The notes below the pieces were generated by a model. That model did not search any database. It was given only the letters and a program-made list of their open reading frames with translations, and had not been told where the DNA came from. From contig CAWLCR010000077.1 in the NCBI GenBank assembly GCA_963855995.1, positions 31,941 to 95,940 on the forward strand: DNA of 64,000 nt, in the 5' to 3' direction. Within the stretch, counting starts at the first letter, position 1. Every line of letters begins with the position of its first letter. The DNA comes from Muricea muricata (Eukaryota > Cnidaria > Anthozoa > Malacalcyonacea > Plexauridae). A program made the position numbers and the translations under genes. This document shows, piece after piece, positions 58,690 through 64,000 of this stretch.

Positions 58690-59359
58690 GTAAGCTTGGC
58701 TTGTTTTAATCTTCTCATTTCAGTGTGGTGTACTGAATCAATATAATGGCAAGTTCATGAAATATAGAGACATGCTAGGTCTATCAACAGTCAAATTATA
58801 TTAATACGATTACTGTAGCTTCAGTACTTTGATGTTTGCTGACATATTTCAACTTGAATTTTAGCTTCAGTTTTTCACACCTCAAATAAAGCTTTCCTAA
58901 AATATCGCTAACTATCTGTCTTTGGCATATAGGCTATAGCAGTGCAAGGAATTAGTGTAACGTTCAAAGTGCATGTAAGCCTTTGCGCAGTCAAGGGCAC
59001 AATTGTTTAGGTGTGTGGGGGTGTGACGCACCACAGTATGATACTCCGGCAAATTTTGCCTTGTGTTCGGCTGTGTGTCGTGTGAAGCAATTAAAGTCAT
59101 CTGAAGAAAAGGTGGAAATGTTCACGAGTTTGATCGCAGATCGCATTGGTGACAACGCCCCTTTGTCGGGCGTAGTAGATGTAAATTAAAACGTTTTAAA
59201 GTAAACGGTCACTGTAATTGGCTAGTGTATATAAAGAGTAGGATTTTTAGGCATGCATGTCACTGGATATAACTAATTGTTGAAGAGATTTTTAGAAGCA
59301 AATTTAAATGTTAATTTTATACATTTGTTAGATTTAACCAGGAGCAGCTGCGAAAAATG

Positions 59360-59465
59360 CAACTATGGACCCTCTGGCAGGAATCGAACTTGTAGCTAGC
59401 CCTGCCATCCCCGCGCGACGCTCTAACCAATTTACAGATTGATAGAAAACTTTATTAAACACGCT
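59360..59465 (-). mobile_element. tRNA-derived SINE head
   Basis: The minus strand reads AATTGGTTAGAGCGTCGCGC (A-box region), then AAGTTCGATTCCTGCC (B box), followed by non-tRNA sequence. There is no proper acceptor stem, so it is not a tRNA gene. Confidence 0.55.
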
Positions 59466-60084
59466 GTCTCCCGTCAGCCGAAGCTGATCTCCATGGGGTG
59501 GGGGGGGGGGGGGGAGGGGGGTGCAAAATATACAGATACTTTTTAAAAGCTATTTCGGAATGTTTTAGCATACCGTAATTTAGATATCTTTATAAACCAT
59601 CAATCAACGAATGAGTGTAGTGCCTTTTTTTCTAATTTCGTTTAAAATGCATGAATTCTGAAGGTGTGCTCCGTCGTACATGAAACTTTTTTCACACTAT
59701 TTGGACGCGGTTGTGGTAGACCAAGACCGCTTGACATTTTTTGAAGGTTATACTTTATTTTCTCACCTTTATATCTGAAAATATTAGTCGGTAGTCAATA
59801 TTAGTCTAGGACCCATTTTATTAAATAATTTGTTCATTATTTTTGTTTCCTTCTCTTTATTCCGGTTTTAAGCGCCTGTCAGCTCAATCGGCTAATTGCA
59901 GAGCAACAGAATGATCTGTGTCATTTAAGGGCGAAACTAGACCATACGTATTGTGGGGGTGTTGGTTCTCTTGCCCCACCCCACAAAAGGGCGTCTTGCC
60001 CGATATCTTGCAAAACGCTAATGAATAGTTTGTCTCCCAAAAATGTTGGCCAACCGGGGGGGGGGGGGGGGGGTCGTCGACATA

Positions 60085-60255
60085 AAAAAAATTTCCGGGC
60101 ATATAAGCAATACGGACAAATAAGCATCAAAATTTTTTTCCCGACGTACAAACATCACAAATTTTTTCGGGAAATATGGACATCCAAAATTTTTCCGGGA
60201 CATACTTCCAGGACTAAAACTTTTTTCCGACAGACATGCACTCAAAAATTTATTC
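60085..60255 (+). repeat. Degenerate ~33-bp tandem repeat next to a poly-G run
   Basis: AAAATTTTTCCGGGACATAC variants recur about six times after an 18-base G tract (60056-60073). Confidence 0.5.
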
Positions 60256-60629
60256 CCAACCCCCCTATTCCCACAACGAGTATGCTTTTTGATTGTGTGT
60301 CACCAAACACATCCCATATACTTCACAGCAGTACTTTGATAGTATAAGTATAGGCGAATAATAGCATCATACACAGAAAGTAGAGTTTGCTTATCAGCAA
60401 ATTCTTTCAGTCGTCTAAGAGAAGATATAACCGTATGTTATTTTCTTCCAAATAGTCTTATAGTGAGACTTTCAAACTCACGCAGCGAATATGCAGTGAT
60501 GTTAAACATCGCAATCTCTCGTGGTTCTCATGATAATTTTCACCTGGCTTACTTTCTGCAAATCCAGCACGATTTAGATTCTTAACTGTTAAATGCATGT
60601 GTGTCAACATCGTAGCATGAATATTTCTA

Positions 60630-60740
60630 CAATATTCTGACACTGCTTAGAACAACGAAAAATTCGTTGACTTGAGCGGGAGTTCAAATCCCGGTCGAGT
60701 CAAGGAATTTTTCGTTGTTCTAAGCAGTGTCAGAATATTG
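60630..60740. repeat. Perfect 36-bp hairpin with a tRNA T-arm-like loop
   Basis: The arms AATATTCTGACACTGCTTAG ... GAAAAATTC and their exact inverse enclose TTGACTTGAGCGGGAGTTCA, then AATCCCGGTCGAGTCAA. The loop holds a B-box-like GAGTTCAAATCCC with its own G/C stem, and TTGACT/AGTCAA closes it. Confidence 0.6.
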
Positions 60741-61024
60741 TGAAACTAGTTTTGCGTATCTCTGAGGATGGTCCTTGGCTGAATTGTAAGAATGCGGGAA
60801 CAGTGCCATAGAACCTAGAATTATTTTAATACATTATTTCCAAATCACATTGGATTTTCCTTTCCGACTACAACATATGCTGTCAGGTCTCATTAGTATT
60901 CTTTAAATCTATATAAAACACTAATTAGGAATACCAATTAGGAATACTAATGACGAGTTTTATCAGGTATAAAGTCAGTATGTATAAATTATGAAATAGT
61001 GTGATCTGCTTATAATTACTCTAG

Positions 61025-62769
61025 AGCAAAATGGCTTTCGTACTGAAGATTTGTTTGTTGCTTGGGGTATTGGTTGCTGTTTTAGGATTGGATGGAAATG
61101 GAGGTATTTTTAACATTTGGTTTAATGTCGTCACAACAACAAATATCGTACTACCGCGAAAAAAATCGAAAATTCATGGAACATTAGCCATTCAAGTAGC
61201 CAGTTGATTGCGAACGGCATAAAAAAATACAATAAATTATACGTGTTCAATATGGGCTTTCTAGAAATCTGAATGCAATACAACAAAATTAAACATTTGC
61301 AAGTGTAGCAAGTTATTATAATTCCAACTTAATTGTTTTCTTGGTTAGAGATTCTCGTAAGCACTTTTATACAGGGTGTATTAAAAAGGTAATCCAACTA
61401 AAACGCAATCGTGCATTAATTTACGTTGACAGGTTTTCTTTTCATATTTAAATGCCAGGCAGCCCACGACATAGCCCCTTTAAATGTTCTTCCAATTTTC
61501 AAACATTGCTCAAATGTTTATTGCCATTTCGAAACTTGTGAGTACAGTCTGCGTGTTTCCAATTTTGCAGGTAAAATGTTTGACTTCTAGCCACTCAATT
61601 TAGCTGTAAAGTTGGGAGTAAAAGGTTATCAAAACTTGATGCTTAAACATCCATTGTGCCATTTTACTCAAAGTCAAGGAACTTCAACTTGAATCAAAAA
61701 TGAGAAAAATTTCAATACCCAGACAATAGCTTTACATATGCAATTATCATCGGTGGAAAATGCGATTTCGACCAACACTCTGCAATTGGATCGTATTTGG
61801 ATATTTTTTATTGCAATGATACAAGAAAGGTGGTTTTCGAAAAACGTAAATGGCCAAACATAGTACGTACTAATTGGATTATTTTTTATGCGCCCTGTAT
61901 TTCTTAAATTTGAATAAAAGATTCAATAAAAATTTGCGAGAAAAGATAAAAAATCGCTGCAGCGTCAATGGTGTGATACGTGATAAAAGTCGTGTTAATT
62001 TACATGAACGTTAGCTTTGATTTTCTCGGCTTAGGCAACGTATATCTTTAAAATTATTTCGCCGATAAGCTCATCAGATGGGTCATTTCTTTAGCCACTT
62101 AAGTCTTGTAGTCATGCTTTATCAGATATAAAACACTCATGCTGTCACTTTTGATATCATGATTCTGATAAAACACTCTTATACGCGTGCTTTAAATAGT
62201 ACTTGTAGTGCTAGCAGAGCAATATGAACAATAATTATAGCATTGTTATCATTATTTTGTGTGTTAGTGTTATGTACTCAGGTGAATATAATGTTTCTGG
62301 TGTTATTCTGACCAACTTGGAAATCAAACACGAGACCTTTGGGATACTTGTCCAATTCTCTGCCAACCGAGCTACTTGGCCAAGACTATTCGAGTAGGTG
62401 ATATTTTGGAACTGAGTCCAGTTCCTTCAATACCAATGTTTTCTCATAATCATGACATGTGTAATGTAGCTACTTAGGTTAACATGTTTCTGGTGTTGCC
62501 CGCAGGTAACTGCTCAGAACTGAGTCTAGCTCGTTGTTCAGTTGCCAGAGCATTGGACAAGTATCCCACTAGTATGCTAAAGTTCCAGGGTTCGATTCCC
62601 ACCGTGTTCAGGCAAATATTTCAGCCTGCGCGGTGTGGGTACACATTCAGAGTAATATATATCAAAAACAGCATTGTTATTGTTTAAGCACAGCTTCTTT
62701 GTATAGGTAACGGCAATGGTCCTGGCATTCCTGCTGATGATGAGGCAGATAAGCTGAACTGGAAAAGAG
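61025..62769 (+). CDS. Candidate secreted peptide precursor (signal peptide plus KR-ending propeptide), 3' incomplete
   Basis: The first coding exon (acceptor TTACTCTAG; ATG at 61031; ends 61103 at GGTATT, phase 1) encodes a clear signal peptide: MAFVLK, then ICLLLGVLVAVLG. The second (62707-62769, acceptor TTTGTATAG, 63 nt, donor GTGATA) adds a Gly/Asn-rich stretch, then acidic PADDEADKLNW and a terminal Lys-Arg. Signal, acidic propeptide and dibasic cleavage site at an exon end are typical of cnidarian secreted peptides (toxins, antimicrobial peptides, neuropeptides). The mature region would be in a later exon. An acceptor at 62869 would add only nine residues before a stop, but lies in a hairpin repeat. 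No family recognised. Confidence 0.5.
61372..61897. mobile_element. Tc1/mariner-type MITE with TA duplication
   Basis: CAGGGTGTATTAAAAAGGTA at the left and TTTTTTATGCGCCCTG at the right, with TA on each side. Its ends resemble those of 12139-12723. It lies in the intron of the candidate peptide gene. Confidence 0.6.
62279..62400 (-). mobile_element. tRNA-derived SINE, minus orientation
   Basis: The minus strand reads AAGTAGCTCGGTTGGCAGAG (A box) and GTGTTTGATTTCCA (B box), with ATTGGACAAGTATCCCA between. The same central string occurs in the SINE at 62478. Confidence 0.6.
62478..62640 (+). mobile_element. tRNA-derived SINE, plus orientation
   Basis: TTCAGTTGCCAGAGCATTGG (A-box region), ATTGGACAAGTATCCCA, and CCAGGGTTCGATTCCCACC (perfect B box). 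It precedes coding exon 2 of the candidate peptide gene by about 70 bp, and forms an inverted pair with the SINE at 62279. Confidence 0.65.
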
Positions 62770-62852
62770 GTGATAATGCAACTTTTCAGCTTAAAATATT
62801 TCTTTAATGACGTCATTCTGTCTCGCTATTCTAATTTGCTCTTGCTGCATTA

Positions 62853-62955
62853 TCTACCTTCTCCGCAGGCCTTTCAATGCGGGTGGAGTTAATTTAAGGG
62901 CGTGAAATTTTTTAGCACGCAACTAGCTTTAAAACGCCTGCGCAGAAGGTAGCTA
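62853..62955. repeat. 103-bp hairpin MITE with TCTACCTTCTCCGCAGGC ends
   Basis: TCTACCTTCTCCGCAGGC pairs with GCCTGCGCAGAAGGTAGC. The left end happens to make a strong splice acceptor (CTTCTCCGCAG) downstream of the peptide exon. Confidence 0.5.
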
Positions 62956-63049
62956 CGTTGTACCTTCATATGAGTACTGTATGTCTCTATACCTTACTGA
63001 ACTGCGGAGGTATACTTTATTTTATTATAAGCCAAGCATTGGTTTTTGT

Positions 63050-63880
63050 AAATGCAATGCTCATGGTCAAACGTCAATTTGTGGCTTTACATACAACATT
63101 ACCTTTTTTCCTAAATCTTTTTTATAGAAACATAATTGGTACTTATTCAAGTATATTACTACTGTTTTGGTGTAAAATAGTTAATATTTTGTGACCAAAA
63201 TAGTAATTTGAAATGTACCTGTTATTTGGCCAATTCGCCACTTTACTCCGCTGTTTATCACCGATACTCGTTGAAATCCTTCGAAATATGCAAGTCTGCT
63301 CAGACACGAAAAGATACAAAATGCAGCATTTTATCACCCTGCACAATGTTGTTCACAAGTCTTTCAAAACATTCCGTACAAATCTCGCACGACAAAGTAA
63401 CAGGGCCGTGAGGGGGGAATGAGTGAATTCCTCGAAGATAGAAGGCTGCGTGTGACAACAGGAACCAAACTGTGTTAGCTGACTTAATTAAGCTGTTAGC
63501 TGACTTAATTAATATGAACTAAAGGGGGGGGGGGGGGGTGTGAATGAATGAATTTCACGAAGATAGAAGAAGGCTGCGTGTGACAGCAGGAACCACACTG
63601 TTTTAGCTGACTTAATTAATATGAAGTATTAGTGAAAGCATTAACTCTAAAAACATCCAAAACTATTCTTTTATATACTGACTACTACTTTTTTTAGTCA
63701 GCGTGGGTTCCTGTTGTCACACGCAGCCTTCGTGAAAAACATTCCCCCCCCCCTCTCACGGCCCTGTTACTTTGTCATGCGGGATTTGTACGGAATGTTT
63801 TGAAAGACTGTCTACTGCTGTTTATCTGAAGTTGTAAGTCACAAATTGACGTTTGACCATGAGTATTACATGGTCATTTT
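63050..63880. repeat. Complex inverted repeat with internal direct duplication and poly-G/C runs
   Basis: CTCATGGTCAAACGTCAATT (63060) and TTTCAAAACATTCCGTACAA (63362), with GTAACAGGGCCGTGAGGGGG, recur inverted at 63745-63870. The block GAAGGCTGCGTGTGACA with TTAGCTGACTTAATTAATAT occurs twice directly (about 63418 and 63540) and once inverted near 63700. An extra segment in the left arm breaks the symmetry. Confidence 0.55.
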
Positions 63881-63960
63881 CTTGTGAAATATCAGTGCTA
63901 GGCATTTCACACTTAAAAAAAAACAACAACGTTTTTTGATTGAAAAATAAAATTTTATAA

Positions 63961-63987
63961 CGTTTCGGGGTCAAGCCCCTTCTTCAG
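63961..63987 (-). ncRNA. Hammerhead-ribozyme-like core, probably of a Penelope-like element or retrozyme
   Basis: The minus strand reads CTGAAGA, a GGGG/CCCC stem with loop CTTGA, then GAAACG: the CUGANGA - stem II - GAAA core of hammerhead ribozymes. The window ends 13 bp away, so stem I and the cleavage strand cannot be fully checked. Penelope-like retroelements are known to carry such motifs in their terminal repeats. Confidence 0.4.
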
Positions 63988-64000
63988 AATGACACTCATT

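Noticed and set aside
59360-62640. tRNA genes
   Set aside because: The A- and B-box regions are present but acceptor stems do not pair and tRNA folding fails; they are SINE heads.
1-64000. CRISPR array, operon or other prokaryotic system
   Set aside because: Spliced exons, SINEs and MITEs show animal DNA. None of the tandem repeats has the unique equal-length spacers of a CRISPR array.

Overview
The window is animal genomic DNA: AT-rich, with GT-AG introns, and crowded with short inverted-repeat elements, SINEs and LINE debris. The best guess is a non-bilaterian metazoan, probably an anthozoan cnidarian. The laminin gene shows it is a metazoan. The anthozoan guess rests on a MITE-like family whose ends read AACCTCGTTCCCAGGGCC (two copies, near 26.3 and 29.3 kb), which I associate with coral and anemone genomes. 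That assignment is inference.

Left region (1-16.9 kb, + strand): the 3' part of a laminin short-arm/coiled-coil subunit gene. It has 17 recognisable exons; the signal peptide and first part of the LN domain lie upstream of the window. The product reads LN - four complete LE repeats plus a partial one - laminin IV type B - LE - laminin IV type A - a short run of LE repeats - about 590 residues of coiled coil - a near-terminal cysteine. The amino half resembles laminin beta chains and the carboxy half resembles laminin gamma chains, with no LG domains. Two apparent frameshifts, in the first LE and just after domain IV-A, suggest a young pseudogene, sequence errors, or (for the second) a different splice donor. 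Introns carry several hairpin elements.

Middle region (17-58 kb): I find no convincing complete host gene. It holds foldback and inverted-repeat elements of 0.1-2.3 kb, a LINE 3' end, a second LINE fragment split by a 2-kb foldback element with a perfect 9-bp target duplication, a decayed Merlin-like (ISXO2-type) transposase, a decayed DDE-like transposase with TDRH and YDVWH motifs, a Ty3/gypsy pol fragment, minisatellites, long poly-G/poly-C tracts and a 1.65-kb sequence duplicated in tandem with a partial inverted third copy. One possible 3'-terminal coding exon (38.85 kb) and a row of exon-like islands (24.9-30.8 kb) are weak gene candidates.

Right region (58.5-64 kb): a probable small secreted-peptide gene with a TATA box, a 5' noncoding exon, a signal-peptide exon and an acidic propeptide exon ending in Lys-Arg; the mature-peptide exon is unresolved. 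It is surrounded by tRNA-derived SINEs, a TA-flanked MITE and a complex inverted repeat. The window ends in a hammerhead-ribozyme-like core on the minus strand.
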